A DNA stretch of 64,000 bases from Nymphalis io (taxonomy: Eukaryota; Arthropoda; Insecta; Lepidoptera; Nymphalidae). Of this stretch, positions 12,950 through 22,672 are shown one piece after another; within the stretch, counting starts at the first letter, position 1; the number at the start of each line of letters is the position of its first letter. The translations under genes and the position numbers were made by a program. The notes beneath the pieces were generated by a model, which worked only from the letters and a program-made list of their open reading frames with translations, was not told the origin of the DNA and ran no database searches. The stretch covers positions 930,001-994,000 of the forward strand of contig NC_065907.1 in assembly GCF_905147045.1 (NCBI RefSeq), written 5' to 3'.

Positions 12950-13925
12950 CAACGCGAAAAGCTCCACTATTACGTACGTCAGCGACACGTTGCACTAACA
13001 TGTCAAGGATCACAACTTTTACGGATTACGTTTAGCGCATGCGGATAATTTCCCACGTATCGAGGAGGATTCAAGCTAACAACTCGGTCGGGAAGTTTAG
13101 GAACCACTTCCCAGAACGATAAAGGGCCGCGGTGAGACGGGAGGGGAGTGGATGCGCGACAGCTGCGCGCGCGTCGTTCTCCCCGCGCCGCCGCACTCCG
13201 GCGCCGACCGTCGTACGCGCCACACGTATCTAAAGTTCGGTGACGCGCGTGAAGATACCGTGCGCGAGTTCACTAACTTCGCAAGTTCACAATAGAAGCT
13301 ACGCGTCGAAGACGAGTCGCATCGGGCGCGGCGCAGGAGCGGCCGCCTTTGTTCAAGAGGCCCGGGTGGCTAGGCGGTGATTGGCGCTATATTCGGTTCG
13401 TGAGCGATATTGCACCAGTCCCGGCCTATCCAAACGGGCCCGGCCTTCGGAGACCGCTACGCTCAGCATCCGCGGCGCGCGATCCCGTTACCCGGCCGGT
13501 CGTTCACAGCGGTGGCCACGCATAGGACGTGATTCGGTGTAAAAGTTGTGTCTTCTATCAAATTGCACCAATCCCGGCCTGCATGCGGTCATCGCTGGTG
13601 TGTGTGTTGTGGTGGATGTCGACAGGTTTGTCAGCCCCATGCACGTGGCATATCGCGACACTCAGGTAATGATGCATATAAATACACGACGAATGACGTT
13701 GACGTTTGAAATATTTCGTAAATGGAGTAGATTGTAATAGTTGTCCCATAGTTTTTAGAAAGTTTGTCTCAGAAGTTTATCGTGATTCATTTTGTGTGAA
13801 ACATTTGGTTCGGGGTGACTGAATCGATGTAGACACCGAACACCGTGCAGGCAGACCGGTTTTCTTCGTAAATTGTATCATACAGCTATAAGTTAAGTAT
13901 ACGCCATTCGTAACAGACCGCCAAA
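12950..13925 (+). promoter_or_regulatory. CpG-rich promoter and 5' untranslated region
   Basis: This is the longest GC- and CpG-rich block outside coding and LINE sequence. It directly precedes a start codon with a good context and a splice donor (13926-13941). Visible motifs include a CRE-like tacgtcag near 12977 and an inverted CCAAT-type gattggcgc near 13379. A nearly identical 19-bp direct repeat (attgcaccaRtcccggcct) occurs at 13409 and 13562. The exact transcription start and any untranslated-exon splicing cannot be fixed from sequence. I read it as a housekeeping or developmental-type promoter pointing right. Confidence 0.55.
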
Positions 13926-13941
13926 ATGAAGGACATTGTCG
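13926..13941 (+). CDS. First coding exon of an unidentified gene (partial)
   Basis: The ATG at 13926 has the context gccaaaATG, close to the insect start consensus, and an in-frame TAA lies 13 bases upstream (13911-13913). Five codons (MKDIV) and one further base are followed by the strong donor g|gtaagtgct, so the exon ends in phase 1. It lies at the end of a CpG-rich promoter-like block, which supports a real gene start. I could not find the next exon on the plus strand with confidence, so the protein cannot be named. It could be a long-intron gene whose remaining exons lie far downstream, or a chance ATG in a 5' UTR. Confidence 0.5.
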
Positions 13942-16337
13942 GTAAGTGCTTACGAAGCTCGCTAACATTAAATAAATAATTTGCATATTTCAATCAAGTT
14001 GTGAACAGCTGATTTCTTTGTTAGTTTTTTTTATTCGAATCACTTTGTTCATGATGTTGATACAATATTCATACAATTAACTCACGCACGGACGGCGCAT
14101 TGTTCTGTATATTGAATAACAAATTCTTACAACTTCATACCTCGACGGAACAGTTCGCAACATGGATACCGTAGTACAAAGAGCGTCGTGAATCAAGCGG
14201 AAAGATGAATCACCGGGCAAGTTAAGAAGTCGTGTAACCGTTATGATTTAAATTACAACAGCTGTCATGGGCATTCACGAATTGCGGTATCTACATACCT
14301 AACTTATCCGAGTGATCGTGTATGGCGCCAAAACGGTAAAATGAAACTCGTTATTTGTACGTTCTTTAGTGCATCGCAGGCAATTTTTAATATTTTACGC
14401 CGTCACTTCAGTCACGATATGAGGGTATTTTAATATATGAAATTTATCACTTGGAGTTATTCAGTAATCACTGTCACAAATTAAGAAAACATTGTAAATT
14501 GATTGAAAAATTATGATTTTCGTTAAAAAATATTGTTGCTTGATAACTTTAGAGGTGTACGTTTTTTTATGGCGTCTGTGCAAAGTAAATAGAAGACAAC
14601 CTATCGATATTATTTGTTGATCTTAGATAATCTGTATAGACACCAATGACCAACTGTCCCTGTGTCCCCTGACACAGATTATAAATACCTTAGTTTAGAA
14701 TTCAGTGCATAACAAAAACTTTTTAAAATAGGTATAATACATACATTTTTTTTAAATACATTAATAATTATTAAATTAGATATTTTATTTGAAGTTTAAT
14801 TACTACTATTAAATTTTAAGGTTAAAAAGATTTTATATGTAAATTTGTTTTCGTTTCGTAAATAAATAAATACGATTTCGGATTCCGAATATCTAAGGTA
14901 TCGTGTTTTTTAGTGTGGTATCCATTTATAAATATAATAAAATTAGCAGCACTTTGAATTGTATTTTTTAAAAATTTGGAATGTATATTTTACCGCAAAT
15001 AAACAGCTAGGAACTTTTTAAGGGAAACTTTTTAATCTATAAAGTTACATAAATATATACAAATAAATCAACATTGTAATGATAAGTAATGACAACTTAA
15101 TATTGTTATACTTTGAAAAACACAACAAAAAACAACGTTGAACGAAATAGGCTAATTATTTTACACCATTTAAAACTTAAGTTGTCACGAAATTATAAGC
15201 TAAAATTAATTTAATATTTAATTAAAACACGATTCACGAGTTGCGGCTCGCGGTGTCAAATATCGTTTCGATCGAGCACCATTGTATTCGTGAACATAAT
15301 TTGTATACCGAACGTCGAGAGAAAATGTGTATGTGCGGGTTAAACTTGCTTCGTGTGAATCCACTAATCCGTTCGTGGGAAGCGTGGTGGAATTAGCTCT
15401 AAGCCTTTTTTATATTAGTTGATATATTATATTAATAAACTTAAATAACGATAGCTATTGTACGCACGGCATGATTTTAATTTAAACTAGTTTAACTACA
15501 GATATCCTGACATTATTAATGCGAAAGTGAATTTTCTTAATTGTTTGTTTGTCACGCTTTCAAGTCTTAACTACTCAACCGAGCATTAAGATGCATACAC
15601 GTTGTCACATACCCCCTCCCCCCGTGCCCGTGGCCGGAAACTAGTATTATATATATATATAAGTTGATATAGGATTAATTATATTAATATATGAGAAAGG
15701 TTAGGCGAGAACAACGATTTTATGCACTTTCCGAGGCTCTAATTACTAAGATAATGTAACACTATCTTATTCCGCTCACACAGGAATAAGTTAAGCCTGT
15801 AAACAAAAAAAATTATCAAGTTTTAGAACTTTATTGAATTTGTACAAAGCCATCAGTAATCACATCGATTATGATGCTGTTTGAAATAAGAAAACATTAG
15901 TAAATCAACAAAATAGAACTCCGGTAACCATAATACTGAGTAGCTATCCACTAGCGAGGTGTATGTATGCACGGTAACTTAATCAAAATTTGTTTAATAT
16001 ACTTAATCTATCAATACGATAAACTACCTATTTCCTTTACCAGGTAAAGTTGCTTATTACGTTTTTAAGTAAAGCCTTGGTTTCACTTTATATTTGTATA
16101 TACAAATTGATGAATCGAGCAATCTCGTTCATGACAACAGTGTTGATATGAAATCATCTCTAAATGGCAGCGTAGTCAATAAAGAGTTTTTACTCTTTTT
16201 ATATTAAATAAATAATAAATTAATTTTTATTCAAAAACGTAACTTCAATTATCCGATTAAAGTATTTTATTAGTGAATTTTAAGTATAGCTACTAACCAA
16301 AAAGAAAATATATAAGCTCCTTAGCTCCTAAGCTATT
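13942..16337. other. Probable start of first intron; no exon found
   Basis: It begins with the donor gtaagt. The rest is AT-rich, with a worn SINE M fragment at about 15356-15405 (gggaagcgtggtggaatta) and a helitron-like repeat (listed separately). No phase-1 exon with an acceptor was convincing. Confidence 0.35.
15520..15645 (+). repeat. Helitron-like repeat fragment (H)
   Basis: The series 'ttgtttgtttgtcacgcttt', 'taactactcaaccgagcatt' and 'ggaaactagtat' recurs in order at 26033-26200 and partly at 27124-27245. This motif set is common in lepidopteran non-autonomous elements. The class assignment is tentative. Confidence 0.4.
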
Positions 16338-17040
16338 CGGTCCTTACAAATGAAATTAGCGTTTTGTCGTACTGACCACTTTGATCTGAAATATCTCTTC
16401 TTTGGTTAACCAAATATATTTACAAATTCTTAAGAATTCCAAATTCAAATTTATAAATTCTTTTAGCGGGTACATTTGAGTTTTGAAAAATTTTGGAGTC
16501 GCTTATTACCGCACAATGGAAAACATGAAACATCGGTATATTTACGAGTACGAGTTCTACCGTGGCACCATTGCTGCAGAAACAGCTCAAAGGATTAATG
16601 ATGTTTACGGCGCTGGTGTCGCAAAAGAAAGCACGGTATGTTTTTGGTTTCAACGTTTTCGCTCTGGAAATTTTAACCTTCAGAACCAACCCTGTGGACG
16701 GCCGGAGACCAAAGTGGAAAATGAAGAATTAAAGGCTATTGTGGAAGCGGATCCATCACAAAGCACTTTAGAGATAGCTGCAGGCTTCGGGGTAAGTGAT
16801 AAAACTGTATTAATCCACTTGAAGCAAATCGGGAAATTAAAAAAACTTGAACGATGGGTACCTCATGAATTGAGGGAATCGAACTTGCAAATACTCGTCG
16901 ACTGCTGTGTTACGTTGCTCAACAGACACAATAATGTAGGGATTTTAAATCGAATCATTACTTGTGATGAAAAGTGAATACTGTACGATAATCGCAGGAA
17001 TCTTCTAGGCAAGCGTTGCAACACCTTAGACCAGATACGT
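16338..17040 (+). mobile_element. mariner-family DNA transposon, 3'-truncated
   Basis: It begins with a terminal-repeat-like 'cggtccttacaaatgaaatt' and leads into a transposase reading frame at 16516. Similarity stops at about 17040. No matching right terminal repeat was seen, so this is a decayed 5' portion. Confidence 0.75.
16516..16977 (+). pseudogene. mariner transposase fragment with premature stop
   Basis: The open frame from ATG 16516 encodes the amino half of a mariner transposase. It has the N-terminal helix-turn-helix region (AAETAQRINDVYG, WFQRFRSGNF), the GRP linker and the WVPHEL block. The catalytic-core start IITCDEK carries the first Asp of the D,D,D triad. The expected Trp codon after CDEK is TGA (16975-16977), followed in frame by ILYDNRR, so a nonsense change ended the gene. 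The second and third catalytic Asp are absent because the copy is truncated. The start was set at 16516 because the extension to 16483 has only a TTG start. Confidence 0.85.
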
Positions 17041-18184
17041 GCTAGTCAGGGTGTCGCGGGTCGCAATCAAAAAATAATTAGGTAAAGATTTTTTAGGTTT
17101 CGAAATTGTTACAAATTAAATTAAACAACTATGAACGGTTTTTTTGCGTATATTTTAATATTTTTTTATCATTTCATGAGGCTTCAAACTCCACAAGCAG
17201 TTGTTTAATTCCAGTTATAAAGGTGTGAAAAAACCTTTGAAATTTTAAATACCTAGTTCAAAATAGTGACATCAAGTGGGCCAACCATAAAAGCCCGGTG
17301 GGCCGCAGGACGGGTACAGCTGTTTTGGACCGTGTCGATGCTTTACATCATACAAGTCAAAGGTCAAATATTGGTCTATGTGATATCGTCAACGTAAATT
17401 TCTCCGTTATTTGAAATAAAGATTGTTTTTTTTTTACTCAAAAAAGATGGTTACAAGATACCAAACCCAAGACTTTAAGTGCTCAGTGGATAAATTGGTT
17501 CCGGCTCTTGACAGGCCCGGACTTAGAGATCCAAGGCCCCTAGGCACTTTGATATTTGAGGCCAACATTCTGAAGTGAAATTATGTTCTTTTTGGCTAGG
17601 TTGAGCCCCTTGGATGGAGGGGCCCTTAAGACGGTGACTTGCAGGCCTAGGAATAAATGTGGGGCTGGTTCTTACCCCAAAATGCTTGGAACACCCAGCT
17701 TATACTCTAACACTGCAAGAAGTAAAAACCTCTCTTTACAACGACCAACGAGAAAGCAATCATGAAATACAAAAGTGACGCTTTTTATAAAAAAAAAAGG
17801 TTTGAAGGACGACGTTAACGACTCGTAGCTCGTAACTCAAAAACGATAAGTTTCTGATGTACATTAACGATTCGTAAAATGTAAGAACTAGGAATAACTC
17901 ACTCTTCAAAAGTTCAATACAGCGATACAAATTATTGCTGTTTGATGATACTCCGACATTCAAATTAGTACACAGTCACCGAGTATTCGGCTAATCATTA
18001 ATTTGTTGCACAAATCGGAATAAATATTAAAAATTGATAAATATTTAAGTTTCGATGGAAGAAAGCTTGATTTGTGATGTGAATATTTATAAATTGACTA
18101 CCCACAAAAATGTATAAACAGCGATGGACAGACTACTTGATGATATGATTAAGATGGTCCGGAGAAAAAACTATGTGATATAAA
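17041..18184. other. Unique or unclassified DNA
   Basis: At 17500-17720 there is an unclassified GC-richer stretch (ccaaggcccctaggcac, gcccttaagacgg) that looks repeat-derived. No gene is supported. Confidence 0.3.
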
Positions 18185-18197
18185 GTTTCATCCTGAA

Positions 18198-18399
18198 GAT
18201 TTTTTTTTTTTATATTCGCCGGGAGGGCAAATGACTATACTCCACCTGATGGTAAGTGGTAGTAGAGTCCAAACGCGACGACGGCCAGTACAGACGGGAA
18301 AAACGTTCTGCACTAGCCGCCTTCGCCTTGCCGGCCCGCAAGATGCGTCTTCACGCCTCGTTTGAAGGAACCCGGGTTGTAAGATAAGAAAAGCCTGGC
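18198..18399 (-). mobile_element. LINE E, 3' end copy
   Basis: On the minus strand it holds the 3' end of the LINE also seen at 38256-38970: 'ggaacccgggttgtaagat' reversed, 'gtagtagagtccaaacgc' and a poly-T at 18200. The 13-bp flanks gtttcatcctgaa (18185-18197) and gtttcatacttaa (18400-18412) match at 11 positions and probably are the target duplication. Confidence 0.75.
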
Positions 18400-18459
18400 G
18401 TTTCATACTTAATTTCTATGTAAGATTGGGTAAAGTATAAGTAGGGATCCTCATTATTA

Positions 18460-20229
18460 TCAGGGCGGGTCGATCAACTATCGACGCCCTGAACACCCTG
18501 AAGACCCGGACCATGGAGGCGGTGGCCCGAGGGGACGTGGTCCTGGCGGTATCGCTGGACGTGGCGAACGCCTTCAATAGTCTTCCTTTCGGGACAATAA
18601 GGGAGGCGCTTCGATATCATGGGGTGCCTTCCTATCTCAGAAGGCTGTTGGGGGCATACCTCCAGGATCGGGTGGTCCTCTGGGAGGGGGGCGATGGGCG
18701 ACTTGTCCGGCGTCGAGTAGACTGCGGCGTTCCACAGGGGTCGGTTCTCGGCCCAATCCTGTGGAACGTCGGCTTTGACTGGCTCCTGCGGGCACTCGTC
18801 CTTCCCGGGATGGGGGTGCTGTGCTACGCGGACGACACCCTCATCACAGCGACGGGACGTACTTTTCAGGAGGCAGCCCGCTTGGCTGAGGTCGGAGTGT
18901 CGCTCACGATGGATCGAATCAGGATGCTGGGCTTGAGGGTCTCTGTAACAAAAACGGAGACCCTCCTATTCCACGGTCCACGTCGAGGTCCCCCTCGAGG
19001 AGCGTCTATCACCGTCCAGGGAACGGTGATTAAGGTGCAGGCCCAGATGAGGTATCTGGGCCTGATTCTGGATGGAAGATGGAGCTTCGGGCAGCATTTT
19101 GTCCAACTCAGCCCGAAGCTCATCAGCGCCGCTGCCGCCTTGGGCCGCCTTCTACCCAACGTAGGAGGGCCTTGCCGGCGATTATACGCTGGTGTGGTGC
19201 GTTCCATGGCGCTGTACGGTGCACCCATCTGGGTGGACGCTCTCACTGCTCGTAACAAGGCTCTTCTTCGGAGACCACAGAGAGTCATAGCGGTGAGAGC
19301 GATACGTGGTTACCGTACAGTGTCATGGACGGCAGCGACACTTCTCGCGAGCGATCCGCCTTGGGAACTCCAGGCAGAGGTGCTTGCGGAAGTGTACCGG
19401 TTCCGGGTGGAAGCGAGGTCGAGTGGCGACCGTCCAGGATTGGCGGAGGTGGAGCGAGTCAGGTCTCTAGCCCAGCGAGCCTTGATTTGCAGGTGGGAGG
19501 AGGACCTGGGGTTCCCCTCGGCAGGCCTGACGACAGTGGAGGCGGTCCGTCCCCACTTGAGTCGCTGGGTGGAACGGAATCACGGCACACTCACATTCAG
19601 GCTAACGCAGGTACTTACCGGGCACGGTTGCTTCGGTAGGTATCTGCACCGGATAGCGAGGCGGGAGGTCACTCCCTCCTGCCACGTGTGCGGCGCGCCT
19701 TCGGACACGGCCCTGATTGAGTGTGCTGCATGGGGGCCTCAGTGCCATTACCTGGCGGCCATTGTAGGCGGAGACCTCTCGCTGCTGAGCATGATAAACG
19801 CCATGATCGGTAGCGAGAGGGGCTGGAAGGAGATGGTCTCTTTCTGCGAAAACGTCATGTCGCAGAAGGAGGCCGCGGAGCGGGAGCGTGAGAACAGTGC
19901 TTCCGCTGACCCGCTTCGCCGAAGAAGACCGGGGAGAAGACGTCGGCGCTATGCAAACCTTCTCCTCCCGCCGTAAATGTCGCCGGGGATAGGGGGTGTA
20001 TGTAACCCGAGAACCCCTTAGAATTTGGAGGCCTGCAGAGGCAGCCTACCGTCGGGACGTCACGGTAGTATGCGCAAGCGATCCCGTGGCGTCTCCCGAA
20101 AAGACGGTGTGGGTATCGCTGGTTTTTTGGTGGGTATTCCGGCGCCATCAGCGGCGGCGAGCCCCACATACCCCCCCACTTCAAGTGGGGGAAACGCGTA
20201 AATGCGTTTTTCTAGCGGAAAAAAAAAGT
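18460..20229 (+). mobile_element. R1-clade LINE, 5'-truncated, exact TSD
   Basis: The element is flanked by the exact 14-bp duplication gatcctcattatta at 18446-18459 and 20230-20243. It starts inside the reverse transcriptase domain (RAGRSTIDAL) and ends with a 250-bp untranslated tail and an A-run. The open reading frame and perfect duplication indicate a fairly recent insertion. A 173-bp tail copy of the same element is at 8286-8458. Confidence 0.92.
18462..19976 (+). CDS. R1-clade reverse transcriptase, C-terminal part
   Basis: About 505 codons are open from the insertion edge to TAA 19976. The frame encodes most of an R1-type reverse transcriptase. It has motif A region SLDVANAFNSL, motif B CGVPQGSVLGP, catalytic YADD (residues 105-108 counted from the internal Met at 18513), and the C-terminal zinc-knuckle-like CHVCGAPSDTA..C..W typical of R1/TRAS/SART-group elements. 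The endonuclease and the first reverse transcriptase motifs are missing through 5' truncation. The protein copies element RNA at a nicked target, but this copy cannot act alone. The GC-rich codon use contrasts sharply with the AT-rich flanks. Confidence 0.9.
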   Translation, partial: RAGRSTIDALNTLKTRTMEAVARGDVVLAVSLDVANAFNSLPFGTIREALRYHGVPSYLRRLLGAYLQDRVVLWEGGDGRLVRRRVDCGVPQGSVLGPILWNVGFDWLLRALVLPGMGVLCYADDTLITATGRTFQEAARLAEVGVSLTMDRIRMLGLRVSVTKTETLLFHGPRRGPPRGASITVQGTVIKVQAQMRYLGLILDGRWSFGQHFVQLSPKLISAAAALGRLLPNVGGPCRRLYAGVVRSMALYGAPIWVDALTARNKALLRRPQRVIAVRAIRGYRTVSWTAATLLASDPPWELQAEVLAEVYRFRVEARSSGDRPGLAEVERVRSLAQRALICRWEEDLGFPSAGLTTVEAVRPHLSRWVERNHGTLTFRLTQVLTGHGCFGRYLHRIARREVTPSCHVCGAPSDTALIECAAWGPQCHYLAAIVGGDLSLLSMINAMIGSERGWKEMVSFCENVMSQKEAAERERENSASADPLRRRRPGRRRRRYANLLLPP

Positions 20230-20362
20230 GATCCTCATTATTAAACGCACTTTCATAATAATTGATATTAAAATAAGAGATACGTAACCAAAAAGGTCGG
20301 TTAATGACCTCCTCATTACGCAGTTTACAAAACAAAACGTTAAAACATTTACTTAATGGTGA

Positions 20363-20633
20363 GCTGGTTGGCGTGGTTGGTAGATATTTGCCTTTCACGC
20401 CCAAGGTTGTGGGTTCGATTCCCACCCGGGACAGACATTTGTGTGCATGAACATGTCTGTTTGTCTTGAGTCCGGGTGTAAATATCTATATAAGTATGTA
20501 TTTACAAAAGAAAAGTAGTATATGTATATCAGTTGTCTGGTTTCCATAGCACAAGCTTTGTACTAGCTTAATTTGGGATCAGATGGCCGTGTGTGAAAAA
20601 TGTCCCACGATATTATTATTATTATATATCGCT
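20363..20633 (+). repeat. SINE family T, full length
   Basis: The tRNA-like head (ggttggcgtggttggtagat, tttcacgcccaagg, then B-box gggttcgattccc) is followed by a body with 'gtctgtttgtcttgagtc' and 'tcagatggccgtgtgtga', and a TTA-rich end. The head resembles a tRNA with a CTTTCAC anticodon loop, but pairing is imperfect, so it is not a functional tRNA gene. Confidence 0.85.
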
Positions 20634-21796
20634 TATTATATTGTTCTATTTTAAAATTTTAAAAATTTCCGCGTTTCACGCTCTTTTTTAATACGAGGCA
20701 TATTTTCTCGTCTTGAATATACTTGACAATAATCTTATTTAATCTGTTTAAAAATAAAACTATCATTTTAAAACGTATAAAATGTTGTTTTGAAATCTAA
20801 AATGAAATTAGTTAATTTATTCTTATTTTTTTTTATATAAACAATATTTTATTACATAAACTAAAAAGGTTACAAGTTAATAAGATTAAGTAACCTAAGA
20901 TCATCATAATAAAGCTTTGTTTAAAAGTGAAACGGACGGTCTAGTGATTTCGTGTCAAGGTCTATGATTCCCCTACACTAACCCATATAACTGTTTTATT
21001 TATTTTGTTTTTACTCTACGGTGAGCATAAGTGAATTAATTAGAGTAGTTGAATAAACTTAGGGTTGCCTGTTCAAAAATAAGAGACGAATATATTTAAA
21101 AAAAAATAATAATATTAGATCGAAAATATTTGCCGGTAAATTTTTAACGTCAATTACAATTTAGTAGATATGATAAAATATTATCTAAATACAATACTTT
21201 TTTTTAAATTAAATATTGATTATATATGCTATGATTAATTTTTGTGTATATATATGTTTAGTTAATTTAAATTTTCAAAGTAAATAATTTAATATGAATA
21301 AAAAATGAAATCTACTTCGAAAAGAGTAAATCGAATTTGCTTAGATCTTATAGCAGATGTCTAAATGAATGTCAATAAAAAAGGTTTTAACGTAAGATTA
21401 TATATTTTCGTAGACTTTAAATCATAAAACTAAATGATTTTAAGTCCTACAAAATCACTTCATATTATCTTTATAATAAACAACCAATTGACGATCAACT
21501 ATTCATAAATATATAATTTTATAATAAATAATGAATATACGAAATTTCTGATCGGATCAAAATAATATATACAATATACCTTGACATTTATAATTAATAT
21601 TACACAACGATTTCATTCATTATAAATAGTATAAACGTAACTTAACGAATGCGTCACATGAATACTAATTTTCGTTAATTAATGAGCAGTACTAAAATTA
21701 GGATTTCCTTAAACTATAATTATAATAATTTATGTATTTATATATGGTATATTATAATTATATAACATTAAACAGTACATTTAGAACCTATATAAC
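20634..21796. other. AT-rich spacer, nothing recognised
   Basis: No coding exon, repeat family or structured element was supported here. Confidence 0.4.
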
Positions 21797-21910
21797 TTAG
21801 TGGTTTGTACACGTGAATCACAACTGCAGCAGGTTCAAAGCCGAGCGAGCACCGATTTTTCATGTGCGTAATTTGTGTTAATTATAAATCATCTCGTGGC
21901 GGTAAAGGGC
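21797..21910 (+). repeat. SINE family M, worn 5' part
   Basis: It carries the order 'acgtgaatc', 'caggttcaaagcc', 'gagcaccg', 'tttcatgtgcgtaatttg' and 'atcatctcgtgg' of the Metulj-like SINE, with many changes. Confidence 0.6.
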
Positions 21911-21939
21911 TGGGAAGGGCGAAGAGTACATTATTAATA

Positions 21940-22125
21940 TTAATCATTCCTTACAATGTCAATGCGCCACCAACCTTGGGAACTATGATGTTATATTCCT
22001 TGTGCCAGTAGTTACACTGGCTCACTCGCCCTCAAAACGCAACATACTTGTATTGTTTGGAAGTAGAATATGTGATTAGAGGGTGGTAACTTCTAGACGG
22101 GCTTTCACGAAGGCTCACCATATTA
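21940..22125 (-). repeat. SINE-like family A, partial
   Basis: Antisense blocks 'aatgcgccaccaaccttggg', 'ttacactggctcactcgccc' and 'tagacgggctttcacgaag' are present. The 3' (tail) part is missing. Confidence 0.75.
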
Positions 22126-22137
22126 GCCCAATTGGTT

Positions 22138-22200
22138 TTATGAAACCGGTTTAGAATTTAGAAGCATTTGACTCAGACATACTACTAGACGAAGTTATAT
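22138..22200 (+). repeat. Unclassified repeat U2, copy 1
   Basis: The stretch 'tttagaatttagaagc' ... 'ctagacgaagttatata' matches the reverse complement of 51640-51702, suggesting a shared interspersed element. Confidence 0.5.
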
Positions 22201-22291
22201 AAAAGGTTGTAATGAGACAGTTATTTATAGTTTTCTAAAACTTATAGAATCGATAGAAGACACGAAGGGAAATAGTGGAATAGTAAGTATT

Positions 22292-22372
22292 ATTGGGGCA
22301 TTGTGGTGAAATGAACTCCAGACCTCTTGAAGAAAGAGGAGCCATTTGTCCAGTCGCCGAACATTTACAAGA
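22292..22372 (+). repeat. SINE family M, worn 3' end
   Basis: The series 'ggggcattgtggtgaaat', 'actccagacctcttgaag' and 'gaacatttaca' follows the M 3' end (gcagcgtggtggaataagct ... gggacatttaca) with substitutions. Confidence 0.5.
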
Positions 22373-22395
22373 AGGGGAGCCAGTTTATCGCAAAT

Positions 22396-22672
22396 AACCG
22401 CCAACTGTGACTTCAATTTCATCGCGCATGAAGAAATTTGGCTATTCTTATCTTTGTCGTACCATTAAAAAATGGAATTCTTTTCCAGCACACGAGTTCC
22501 CCTCCTCTTACAACCTGGGTTCCTTCAAAAGAGGCGTGAAGAGGCATATTGCAAGGCGGGGGCAGCTAATGCAGAACATTCTTTCCGACTGTACTAGCCG
22601 TCGTCGCGTTTGGACTCCAATACCACTTACTATCAGGTGGAGCGGAGTTATTTTTTTTATTATATAAAAAAA
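22396..22672 (+). mobile_element. LINE E, 3' end copy
   Basis: It encodes the decayed C-terminus of the LINE E protein (fragments SSRMKKFGYS, KKWNSFPAHEFPSSYN) and ends in the 'ccacttactatcaggtggag' tail with A/T-rich terminus. It is a 5'-truncated insertion in sense orientation. Confidence 0.8.

Noticed and set aside
18866..19288. 140-codon minus-strand frame
   Set aside because: Shadow of the GC-rich R1 reverse transcriptase frame.
20360..20430. Possible tRNA gene
   Set aside because: The head belongs to a multi-copy SINE (family T) with imperfect stems and a long non-tRNA body.
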